Origin: Peptococcaceae bacterium | GTDB lineage: Bacteria > Bacillota > DSM-521 > Neomoorellales > Neomoorellaceae | NCBI GenBank assembly: GCA_003509545.1 | Contig: DOLC01000130.1 | Coordinates: forward strand, 1-5,636 | Reading direction: 5' to 3' | DNA length: 5,636 nucleotides | Shown: positions 1 through 5,459 of the stretch, piece by piece | Numbering within the stretch: position 1 is the first letter of the stretch | Layout of the letters: each line of letters starts with the position of its first letter | Position numbers and translations under genes: made by a program | The notes under the pieces: generated by a model | Told to the model about the DNA's origin: nothing | The model's input: only the letters and a program-made list of their open reading frames with translations | The model's database searches: none

Positions 1-1689
1 TCTATCTGACGCTGTAGTACTAAATCCTAAAACGTAAATGGCAATCATACCGTATACCCCAATGGCCACCAGATAATAGATGGTCGGCAGGAAGGTCCGG
101 CGCAAAATCAGCCCCTCTTTACCGATCATGCCGACCACGGCCGCGGCCGCCACGGCGTTATGCACACATATCATATTGCCCGCCGCTCCCCCGACGGCCT
201 GAATGGCCACCACAATCCGCTGGCCCACGCCGATAAAGTCGGCCACCGACCACTGGAATAGGGAGAAGGTCAGGTTGCTGACGGTGTTGGAACCGGCGAT
301 CATGGCCCCTATGGCCCCGATGACGGCCGCAAAGGCCGGCCATGCCCCTCCCACGGAATCCGCTACAAAGCGGGCCATGAGAATAGGCATGCTTTCAAGT
401 CCGCTATTGTTAATATTGGACATAATGAATACCCGCACCATGGGGACGGTGAAAATAAGGGCCATAGAGGCGTTGAACAACTGCCCGGCCGACTCCTTGA
501 GAGCTGCTTTAATCTCCTGGCCTTTCATCTGATGGATCAACCATGTAATTACGGCTACCAGGGCGATGAGGGCGCCGGGCGAATATACCCACTGCCAGCT
601 GTGGCTGATACTTGTTCCGAGGATATTATTGTGAACTATCGTTATTTTAGTTAAAGCCCCCTTAAGGGCAGGCTGCATGCGGGTAAGCACCAAGATGATA
701 CCCACCAAAACATAGGGGACCCACGCTTTTATAAGGGGCATCTGAGCCCGCACCTGGCCCGGGTCGCCGCTGACCGTCCCCATCCAGTAAGAAGGCCATT
801 CCTCCTGGGGCGGAAAATCCCAGATTTTCTTGGGCTGCAGGAAGCCTTTACTGGCCGCATAACTGCAAATGCTCACTGCCAGCAGGCCGCTCAACATAGA
901 GGGAAATTCCGGCCCCACGAAATTGGCCAAAAGGACGTAGGGGATGACAAAGACCACCCCGGCGAAGAGGGCGAAGGGCCATACCTCCAGCCCTTCCTTC
1001 CAGGACTTGTTCTTGCCGAAAAACCGCGTCAACATCATGGAAATAATAAGGGGCATGACGAAACCGATGATGGCATGGAAGGTACCTGCCCGCGCACCGA
1101 TGCTGGCAATATATTCAGCCCACGTCAGGCCCAGGGCCTCGGCATGGGCTTCCACGGCGGCAGCGCCGGTCAGACCGCCGCTTACCCCCACGAGGATGGG
1201 CGTTCCCACGGCGCCGAAGGTCACCGGTGTGCTCTGGGTTATCATACCCACTATCACCGCGGCAAAGGCGGGAAATCCTAAGGCTAAGAGCAGAGGCCCT
1301 ACGATGGCCGCGGGCGTGCCGAACCCGGAAGCCCCCTCGATGAAGCAGCCGAACAGGAACCCAACTATTATGGCTTGGATACGCCGGTCAGGGCTTATCT
1401 TCATAAAACCCGCCCTGATGGTGGCTATGGCGCCGCTATGTTTTAGGGTCGCGAGCAAGAGGAGGGCCCCGAAAATAATCCATAAGAGGGTTGCTGCGAT
1501 CCACAGTCCCTGGATGGAAGCCGCCAGGATAGTGATTACATCCATTTTCCAGACCAGCAAACCGATAATAAAAACGACTACGTAACCTACAGGCATAGCC
1601 TGGCGGGCACCCCAGCCAAAACCCACCAGCAAGATCATGGCCACCAAAATGGGCAAGAATGCCAGGAATGCCAGTAATCCGGTGCTCAT
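1..1689 (-). CDS. lctP: L-lactate permease family transporter, 3' end cut by window edge
   Basis: Integral membrane carrier of the LctP/LldP family, which imports L-lactate and related 2-hydroxy acids such as glycolate with protons. The frame is open for 563 codons to base 1 without a stop. Since family members are about 550-570 residues, only a few residues are probably missing. The protein is almost wholly hydrophobic, with many predicted membrane helices. Family landmarks are EGASGFGTP at about residues 118-126, GSNTVSN at about 466-472 and GGAAGNMICVHN ending at about 511. The ATG at 1687-1689 is preceded by AAAGGAGGTC (1694-1703) with ideal spacing, so the start is secure. The gene has its own promoter region and lies 560 bases from the upstream gene. 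The late motif reads GNM where, from memory, the E. coli protein has GKM, so the exact substrate is uncertain. The family assignment is firm; lactate as substrate is inferred. Confidence 0.93.
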   Translation of the reverse strand, partial: MSTGLLAFLAFLPILVAMILLVGFGWGARQAMPVGYVVVFIIGLLVWKMDVITILAASIQGLWIAATLLWIIFGALLLLATLKHSGAIATIRAGFMKISPDRRIQAIIVGFLFGCFIEGASGFGTPAAIVGPLLLALGFPAFAAVIVGMITQSTPVTFGAVGTPILVGVSGGLTGAAAVEAHAEALGLTWAEYIASIGARAGTFHAIIGFVMPLIISMMLTRFFGKNKSWKEGLEVWPFALFAGVVFVIPYVLLANFVGPEFPSMLSGLLAVSICSYAASKGFLQPKKIWDFPPQEEWPSYWMGTVSGDPGQVRAQMPLIKAWVPYVLVGIILVLTRMQPALKGALTKITIVHNNILGTSISHSWQWVYSPGALIALVAVITWLIHQMKGQEIKAALKESAGQLFNASMALIFTVPMVRVFIMSNINNSGLESMPILMARFVADSVGGAWPAFAAVIGAIGAMIAGSNTVSNLTFSLFQWSVADFIGVGQRIVVAIQAVGGAAGNMICVHNAVAAAAVVGMIGKEGLILRRTFLPTIYYLVAIGVYGMIAIYVLGFSTTASDR

Positions 1690-1826
1690 GATTGACCTCC
1701 TTTACGGTGGATTAATTGTAATAAAATTAGCACATCCCAGGGGACACCCTCCCCTTTTTCAGGCCACCACCCCCTTTTCTACCGTCCTTCCTCTTTTTGT
1801 TACAGAGTGACATAAAATTCTTCCAC

Positions 1827-1859
1827 GTAATTATAATCCCATACTTACCGGTAATTATA
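1827..1859. repeat. Direct repeat GTAATTATA, two copies 24 bp apart
   Basis: GTAATTATA occurs at 1827-1835 and again at 1851-1859 on the plus strand. On the minus strand each copy reads TATAATTAC and so carries a perfect -10 hexamer. The upstream copy overlaps the palindrome at 1841-1858. The pair could be tandem start sites or half of a regulator recognition pattern. With two short AT-rich copies, chance is not excluded. Confidence 0.4.
1841..1858. promoter_or_regulatory. 18-bp near-palindrome overlapping lctP -10 and start site (candidate operator)
   Basis: The core TTACCGGTAA (1845-1854) is a perfect 10-bp palindrome. After one mismatched pair it extends by ATA/TAT on each side, so 16 of 18 positions are symmetric. 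It covers about -11 to +7 of the predicted promoter, a classic repressor position. The regulator is unknown, as no transcription factor gene is in the window. Binding is inferred. Confidence 0.5.
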
Positions 1860-1881
1860 CTTAACTAAAAATATTACTCAA
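1854..1881 (-). promoter_or_regulatory. Candidate sigma-A promoter of lctP
   Basis: Reading the minus strand, TTGAGT (1876-1881, four of six matches to TTGACA) and a perfect TATAAT (1854-1859) are separated by 16 bases in a locally AT-rich stretch. Transcription would start near 1847, giving a 5' leader of about 158 bases before the permease ATG. A second TATAAT lies downstream at 1830-1835 but lacks a good -35 partner. The call rests on consensus match and position only. Confidence 0.5.
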
Positions 1882-1974
1882 AAATACCCTTTGTTAAAAT
1901 ATTGTTTTGTCCGCCGTTTCTTTTCCCCGGGACCCCCGGGATAGCAAACCTTGGGCTCCAAAACTTAATCCACC

Positions 1975-2013
1975 AGTCCTCCCTTCCCGGCAGTAAGCCC
2001 TCCTTTCCCGCAG
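1975..2013. repeat. Imperfect tandem repeat of about 20 bp
   Basis: On the plus strand AGTCCTCCCTTCCCGGCAG (1975-1993) is followed after two bases by AGCCCTCCTTTCCCGCAG (1996-2013). They differ by two substitutions and a one-base gap. On the minus strand both copies are purine-rich and contain GGAGG-like cores, but no start codon with a sustained reading frame follows. No function is assigned. Confidence 0.45.
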
Positions 2014-2030
2014 CTCCATTTTAATAACCT

Positions 2031-2045
2031 GGTGGTTAGGCCACC
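2031..2045. promoter_or_regulatory. LldR/FadR-like dyad GGTGG-N5-CCACC upstream of lctP
   Basis: GGTGG (2031-2035) and CCACC (2041-2045) flank TTAGG. On the minus strand the centre reads TGG-CCTAA-CCA, the same TGG-N5-CCA layout as the E. coli LldR operator as I recall it (TTGGCCCTACCAA). LldR is a GntR/FadR-family regulator of lactate genes. A second overlapping dyad, ACCTG (2027-2031) with CAGGT (2049-2053), surrounds it. The site is about 190 bp upstream of the predicted lctP start. It is also near the end of the upstream operon, so an RNA hairpin is possible, but no T tract follows. Confidence 0.35.
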
Positions 2046-2141
2046 TTACAGGTAAGTATATTCTACAACTAGACAAAAAATCCTTCTCAAAATACGTTAA
2101 TTTTCTTGCAACTTGTAACACTTTTAACTGGGGTTTTAAAC

Positions 2142-2170
2142 GGGGGATGTATTTTTCATCACAAACCCCC
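2142..2170 (-). terminator. Weak candidate terminator of the HD-GYP/FmdB operon
   Basis: On the minus strand, about 80 bases after the FmdB stop, a GGGGG run (complement of 2166-2170) can pair with CCCCC (complement of 2142-2146). An inner GATG/CATC helix and a bulge complete the hairpin, and GTTTAAAA follows. The U tract is short and the stem imperfect, so this is only the best hairpin I can find where a terminator is expected. Confidence 0.2.
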
Positions 2171-2249
2171 TTTCCCCTTCTCCCCCGTCTGCCGTCAACC
2201 GACCTTTGTACCTGTGACGGAAGCCCCCAAACCCCTCCCGGCAAGTACT

Positions 2250-2465
2250 TCAATGGCACCCGCTGCAGCCGCTACAACTGCCCCCGCTGCAGCCGCCCGA
2301 CGAGCCGGACCCGTCGCCGCCCTTGCGGGTATAGAGAAAACCGGTAAAGCGCTGGCTGACTTTCCCCCCGCAGGAAGGACACGACACTTTGTCCTTGTCC
2401 TTCAAAGCCACGAACTCGGTAAACAGATGGCCGCACTCCAGGCACTTAAAATCATAGGTGGGCAT
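2250..2465 (-). CDS. FmdB-family zinc ribbon protein with Cys/Gly-rich tail
   Basis: A small 71-residue protein that opens with MPTYDFKCLECG, the hallmark of the FmdB (putative regulatory, CxxC_CxxC_SSSS) family. Two CxxC knuckles, C8/C11 and C29/C32, would bind one zinc. Residues 49-71 form a low-complexity Gly/Ser/Cys tail with C59, C64, C67, C70 and a terminal H71. Similar Ser/Gly/Cys tails occur in the family, though this one is notably Cys-rich. The ATG at 2463-2465 has GGAGGG seven bases upstream. The gene begins 25 bases after the HD-GYP stop, indicating co-transcription. The molecular role of the family is poorly known: it was named after a putative regulator in the amidase/formamidase locus, and most members are uncharacterised. 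Identity is confident, function is not. Confidence 0.9.
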   Translation of the reverse strand: MPTYDFKCLECGHLFTEFVALKDKDKVSCPSCGGKVSQRFTGFLYTRKGGDGSGSSGGCSGGSCSGCSGCH

Positions 2466-2490
2466 GTTCCCATCCCTCCGTAAGACAGAT

Positions 2491-3588
2491 CTAATTCCCG
2501 ACCTTCTCCCCGGGCGGTATCACCCGGCTCACCCACCGCTGGGGCTCCGAGGCCAGATCTATTTCCGGCTTCTCCTTAAGGATACTCCCATCTTTATTAT
2601 AAAGCAACTGCACCCGGGGCCGGTAAGATTGCCCCCGCGGAGTCCTGAGGACCACTCCGATCTCCCCGGTGTTGAGCTGTACCAGGGTACCGGAAGGGTA
2701 GGCGGCGACATTAAACAGGAAAGCCCTGACCAGGCGGTAATCGTGCCGGAAGTTCCCCGCCCCGGCCAGCATCTCGTAGGCTTCATGGGGCAAATACGCC
2801 CTGCGGTAAACCCGGTCGGCAGTTAGGGCATCGTAAACATCCACAATACCCGTAATGGCCGCGAATTCGTGGATCTCCTCCCCTCGCAGACCCTGGGGGT
2901 AGCCGGTCCCGTCGTAGCGTTCGTGGTGCTCCAGAGCCACCATGGCCACTTCGGGAGTTATGCCCTCCTGGCAGCTCAGAATATCGAAGCCGTAGCGGCA
3001 GTGATGGCACACCGCCTGGTATTCTTCCGGCGTTAAAGGCCCGGGCTTGTTCAGGATTTGGAACGGCACCAGGGTTTTTCCTATATCGTGGAACAGGGCC
3101 CCCGTACCCAACTGGATTAAGCTGGAGCGCCGGTACCCCAGGGTAATGCCGGTAATAAGGGCCAGGATGCACACGTTCACCGAATGGCCGAAGGTATAAT
3201 CGTCGATGGCCCGGATATCCACCAGGTTCACCATAATCTCCCTTTGGCCCAGAAGATCGTCCAAAAGGTTCTCCACTACCCGCCTTACCCTAGGGGACGC
3301 GATGAGGCCGTTGCCCACCGATCTTTTCCCGCGGCAGGCTTCCATCACCTCTTTAACGAGTTTCAGGGCCTGGAGGCGCGTGGTCTCGGACACTACATCC
3401 TGCACTTCCCAGTCGCCTACCAGCTCGTCCACTACATAAACCGCCGGTACGCCCAGTTCCCGCAAACGCCTGATATAATAAGGCTTCAAAATGACGCCCT
3501 TATTTAAGAGCACCCGGCCTTCCGCACTGTAGATAGGCCGGGCGACTTCCATTCCTGGCCGTAAGCAGTCCAGGGGGAGTTTGCGCAA
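2491..3588 (-). CDS. HD-GYP domain protein, predicted c-di-GMP phosphodiesterase
   Basis: A 365-residue cytosolic protein predicted to hydrolyse cyclic di-GMP. Residues 1-60 match the N-terminal module common in Firmicutes HD-GYP proteins (LRPGMEVARPIYSAEGRVLL). The HD-GYP domain spans about 120-290: H135 in YTFGHSVNV, H167-D168 in FHDIGK, H195-H196, HHERYDGTGYP at 221-231, and D250/D253 in VDVYDALTADR. All expected metal ligands and the GYP loop are present, so it should be active. Residues 290-365 carry a C-terminal extension (SGTLVQLNTGEIGVV) seen in related proteins. There is no membrane segment, receiver or PAS domain, so its input signal is not visible. It starts at TTG (3586-3588) with a perfect AAGGAGG seven bases upstream. 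The next in-frame ATG, codon 13, would remove conserved N-terminal residues. It lies between the 39-residue membrane protein gene and fmdB, in one likely operon. Confidence 0.93.
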   Translation of the reverse strand: MRKLPLDCLRPGMEVARPIYSAEGRVLLNKGVILKPYYIRRLRELGVPAVYVVDELVGDWEVQDVVSETTRLQALKLVKEVMEACRGKRSVGNGLIASPRVRRVVENLLDDLLGQREIMVNLVDIRAIDDYTFGHSVNVCILALITGITLGYRRSSLIQLGTGALFHDIGKTLVPFQILNKPGPLTPEEYQAVCHHCRYGFDILSCQEGITPEVAMVALEHHERYDGTGYPQGLRGEEIHEFAAITGIVDVYDALTADRVYRRAYLPHEAYEMLAGAGNFRHDYRLVRAFLFNVAAYPSGTLVQLNTGEIGVVLRTPRGQSYRPRVQLLYNKDGSILKEKPEIDLASEPQRWVSRVIPPGEKVGN

Positions 3589-3595
3589 TCCTTCC

Positions 3596-3602
3596 CCTCC
3601 TT
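3596..3602 (-). promoter_or_regulatory. Shine-Dalgarno AAGGAGG fixing the TTG start of the HD-GYP gene
   Basis: A perfect AAGGAGG ends seven bases before the TTG at 3586-3588. No ATG or GTG in this frame is so well placed, so this site decides the start. Confidence 0.85.
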
Positions 3603-3666
3603 CCGCACCTACGACCAGTAATTCGACATTTTATGCTTTTTCCCTCTCTTCAGGGCTTAATCCTTG

Positions 3667-3786
3667 CTATGAAGCATATCGTTTGTTGCGCGGGAAGACG
3701 TCAGGACCCGGCTCCCTGCGCTGCCGGTATAGGTAGTAAAGAAAGGTTAAGACTACGCCGCCTAAGATAAGGAACCCGTAGATCAT
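3667..3786 (-). CDS. Small single-span membrane protein, 39 residues
   Basis: A short reading frame encoding MIYGFLILGGVVLTFLYYLY (residues 1-20, one hydrophobic membrane segment) followed by a basic hydrophilic tail with R21, R23, R24, R33, K35 and R36. By the positive-inside rule the tail should face the cytoplasm, with almost nothing outside. It begins at ATG 3784-3786 and ends with TAG at 3667-3669. Support comes from a strong Shine-Dalgarno match (GGGGTGATC, 3795-3803), an extended -10 promoter just upstream, and location in the otherwise unexplained 265-base gap between the decarboxylase and HD-GYP genes. The HD-GYP start is 78 bases downstream, so the two are probably co-transcribed. 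I recognise no family. It could be a membrane anchor or regulator for a neighbour, but that is speculation. Its length means chance cannot be fully ruled out. Confidence 0.7.
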   Translation of the reverse strand: MIYGFLILGGVVLTFLYYLYRQRREPGPDVFPRNKRYAS

Positions 3787-3794
3787 AGTCTTAG

Positions 3795-3803
3795 GATCAC
3801 CCC
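3795..3803 (-). promoter_or_regulatory. Shine-Dalgarno GGGGTGATC of the small membrane protein gene
   Basis: GGGGTGATC matches the extended anti-Shine-Dalgarno complement GAGGTGATC at eight of nine positions and ends eight bases before the ATG. It is the main evidence that the 39-codon frame is translated. Confidence 0.65.
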
Positions 3804-3809
3804 GTGAAA

Positions 3810-3840
3810 ATTATAACATATTTTCTCCCTGGGATGTCCT
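3810..3840 (-). promoter_or_regulatory. Extended -10 promoter for the small ORF / HD-GYP / FmdB unit
   Basis: The minus strand reads TGTTATAAT (3810-3818), a perfect TATAAT with the extended TGn motif. A weak -35, AGGACA (3835-3840, four of six), lies 19 bases upstream. Extended -10 promoters tolerate a poor -35. The start would be near 3803, leaving a leader of only about 17 bases that begins right at the Shine-Dalgarno. No terminator is visible after the decarboxylase, so read-through may also feed this unit. Confidence 0.6.
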
Positions 3841-3853
3841 TGAGAGGCCCTGC

Positions 3854-5353
3854 CTAGGCCAGACCGCCCACCCGGCTGACCGCCTCCCTTTCCACCATGC
3901 TAACCGTGTCCTTAAGGACCCGGATGTATTTTAATTCCGGGTCTTCCGGCCCCTGGAGATCGGCGTGCTCTTTTTTCAAAAGGTTGACGTAGTCGATAAC
4001 CTCCCGGGTAATGATTTCACCGGGACAGATTAAGGGGATACCTGGGGGATAGGCGGTGATGGCCTCGGCGCTGATCTCCCCTTCGGCGTACTCCAGCTCT
4101 ATACTTTGCGTCTGGCTGTAAAAGGCCTCCCGCGGCGAAACAAGCATGCGGGGGATGGCCGGCAGGGGCAGGCAGAAACGCACCACATTCTTGGGGGAAC
4201 GCCGGCGGGCAATATCCCGGAAGGCCTCCACCAGCCGCCCGGCCATTTCCCAGTCATCCCCGATGGAGATTAACAGGAGGACGTTATACAGATCCGAGAG
4301 CTCTACCTGGATGCCGTACTCCTGGCGCAAAAGGGTTTCCATCTCATAACCCGAAAGGCCCAATTCCTGCACGTTGACCGTAATCTTGGTGGGATCGAGG
4401 TCCGAGCAGCCCGGGAGGCCGATAACCTCCCGGCCCATCACCCGCAAACCTTCAATCCGGCCCAGCTCCTGCCGTATCCAGCCGGCGATTTTCAGGGTGC
4501 GTTCCAGAAGTTCCCGGCCGTGCAGGGCCATCTGCTTGCGGGCCACATCCAGGGAAGCCAGCAAAATGTACGAAGGGCTCGTGGTCTGGGATATATTAAG
4601 GACCGCCTTCAAGTGTTTGGGGTCTATCCGGTGTCCCCGGGCCAGGAGAAAGGAACTCTGGGTCAGGGAGCCGGCCAGCTTATGGGCGCTTACGGCCGCC
4701 AGGTCCGCACCGGCCTCCATGGAGGACATGGGGAGGGCCGGATGGAATTTCAAGTGGGCGCCATGGGCCTCATCCACCACCACGGGAACATCGTACCGGT
4801 GGGCTACCTTCACGATATCCACCAGGGGCGGCACCGTACCGTAATAATTGGGACTAATGATAAACACCGCCTTGGCGTTGGGGTGCTCCTTCAGCGCCCA
4901 TTCTACCCTTTCCGGTGTAACGCCCATGGAAATGCCGTAGTCGCCGTTGATCTCCGGTTCAATATAGACGGGCCGCGCACCGCTCAAAATAAGCCCTCCC
5001 AGGGCGGAGCGGTGGGCGTTGCGCGGGATGATGATCTCGTCCCCCGGCTTGCAAAGGGCCAGGATCATGGCCTGGATGCCGGAAGTAGTACCGTTGACCA
5101 AGAAAAAGGCATAATCCGCCCCGTAGGCGGCCGCCGCAAGCTCTTCGGCTTCCCGGATTACGCTGCGGGGGTTGCAGATATTGTCCAGGTCCGGCATGCA
5201 GGTCAAATCCATGGCCAGGACCTTCTCTCCTACATACTCCTTTAGCTCGGCCAAAGCCCGGCCCTGCTTATGGCCCGGCACGTGAAAAGGAAGGACTCCG
5301 TTATTTATATACTGCTTAAGGGCGGTAAATATGGGGGTCCTCGTCTGGTCCAC
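3854..5353 (-). CDS. Orn/Lys/Arg decarboxylase family protein (PLP-dependent, SpeA/YaaO-like)
   Basis: A cytosolic PLP enzyme of the fold-type I Orn/Lys/Arg decarboxylase family. It removes the carboxyl group from a basic amino acid to give agmatine, cadaverine or putrescine. From the GTG at 5351-5353 it has 499 residues, close to the short Gram-positive type (Bacillus SpeA, about 490). Landmarks in that numbering are HVPGHKQG at 24-31, NGTTSG (PLP phosphate region) at 87-92, NAHRS with H114, DEAHGAH at 194-200, and SAHKLAGSLTQSS with the Schiff-base lysine K225. The C-terminal domain carries AYPPGIPL at 434-441 and PGE at 444-446. An in-frame GTG at 5363-5365 would add MRVK, but GGAGG (5366-5370) abuts it. 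The second GTG has GGTGA and GAGG at workable distances and gives MDQTRTP, a family-like N terminus. Substrate cannot be told from sequence; arginine or lysine is likeliest. Confidence 0.93.
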   Translation of the reverse strand: MDQTRTPIFTALKQYINNGVLPFHVPGHKQGRALAELKEYVGEKVLAMDLTCMPDLDNICNPRSVIREAEELAAAAYGADYAFFLVNGTTSGIQAMILALCKPGDEIIIPRNAHRSALGGLILSGARPVYIEPEINGDYGISMGVTPERVEWALKEHPNAKAVFIISPNYYGTVPPLVDIVKVAHRYDVPVVVDEAHGAHLKFHPALPMSSMEAGADLAAVSAHKLAGSLTQSSFLLARGHRIDPKHLKAVLNISQTTSPSYILLASLDVARKQMALHGRELLERTLKIAGWIRQELGRIEGLRVMGREVIGLPGCSDLDPTKITVNVQELGLSGYEMETLLRQEYGIQVELSDLYNVLLLISIGDDWEMAGRLVEAFRDIARRRSPKNVVRFCLPLPAIPRMLVSPREAFYSQTQSIELEYAEGEISAEAITAYPPGIPLICPGEIITREVIDYVNLLKKEHADLQGPEDPELKYIRVLKDTVSMVEREAVSRVGGLA

Positions 5354-5394
5354 CTTGACCCTCACCCTCCACTACCTACTGGCGAACAAAATAA

Positions 5395-5423
5395 ATTACA
5401 TCATAAAGCCGGCGAGAATGCAA
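5395..5423 (-). promoter_or_regulatory. Candidate promoter of the decarboxylase gene
   Basis: The minus strand reads TTGCAT (5418-5423), a 17-base spacer and TGTAAT (5395-5400, five of six), with TG one base upstream of the -10 (extended -10). Transcription would start near 5388, giving a leader of about 35 bases to the preferred GTG. The -35 matches only three of six positions. A shifted alternative, TTGGTC with TATGAT at 18-base spacing, overlaps it. Confidence 0.4.
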
Positions 5424-5459
5424 GACCAATTTGCCCTGAGTTATCCCCACTTTTTGCAG

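Larger units (their letters stand above)
1690..2249. other. Long non-coding region upstream of lctP
   Basis: This 560-base gap separates the FmdB gene from the permease gene and has no convincing coding frame. Besides the elements listed separately, it shows, read on the minus strand, two clusters of G runs (2161-2240), two CCCGGG palindromes spaced by three bases (1926-1940, able to form a 6-bp stem) and a purine-rich leader (about 1740-1800). The leader contains GGGGA and TCCCC arms (1740-1754). A transcript from the candidate promoter would carry a leader of about 158 bases. I recognise no riboswitch or T-box consensus in it. Confidence 0.6.

Noticed and set aside
944..1585. 213-codon plus-strand frame
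   Set aside because: It is fully antisense to the conserved permease gene and rich in Ala/Pro/Arg/Thr, typical of a shadow frame.
1740..1759. Plus-strand GGGGA/TCCCC hairpin followed by five Ts
   Set aside because: No plus-strand gene ends here, and the 5-bp stem is too short to call a terminator.
1690..1847. Riboswitch or T-box in the lctP leader
   Set aside because: I looked for T-box, cobalamin, lysine and SAM signatures and found no conserved core.
1926..1940. CCCGGG-ACC-CCCGGG hairpin as a terminator
   Set aside because: Neither strand has a T tract after the stem, and the spot is over 300 bases past the fmdB stop.
1894..2259. 121-codon minus-strand frame across the fmdB-lctP gap
   Set aside because: It overlaps the fmdB 3' end in another frame, has no Shine-Dalgarno at its start, and its composition resembles translated G-rich non-coding DNA with no recognisable motif.
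2106..2483. 125-codon plus-strand frame
   Set aside because: Antisense to the FmdB gene; its Ala/Pro-rich middle is the complement of the Gly/Ser/Cys tail codons.
4520..5245. 241-codon plus-strand frame
   Set aside because: It lies entirely opposite the decarboxylase, whose catalytic motifs are intact; no ribosome-binding site or domain supports it.
5441..5449. TTATCCCCA, one mismatch from the DnaA box TTATCCACA
   Set aside because: A single imperfect box with no partners or AT-rich unwinding element is expected by chance and does not indicate an origin.
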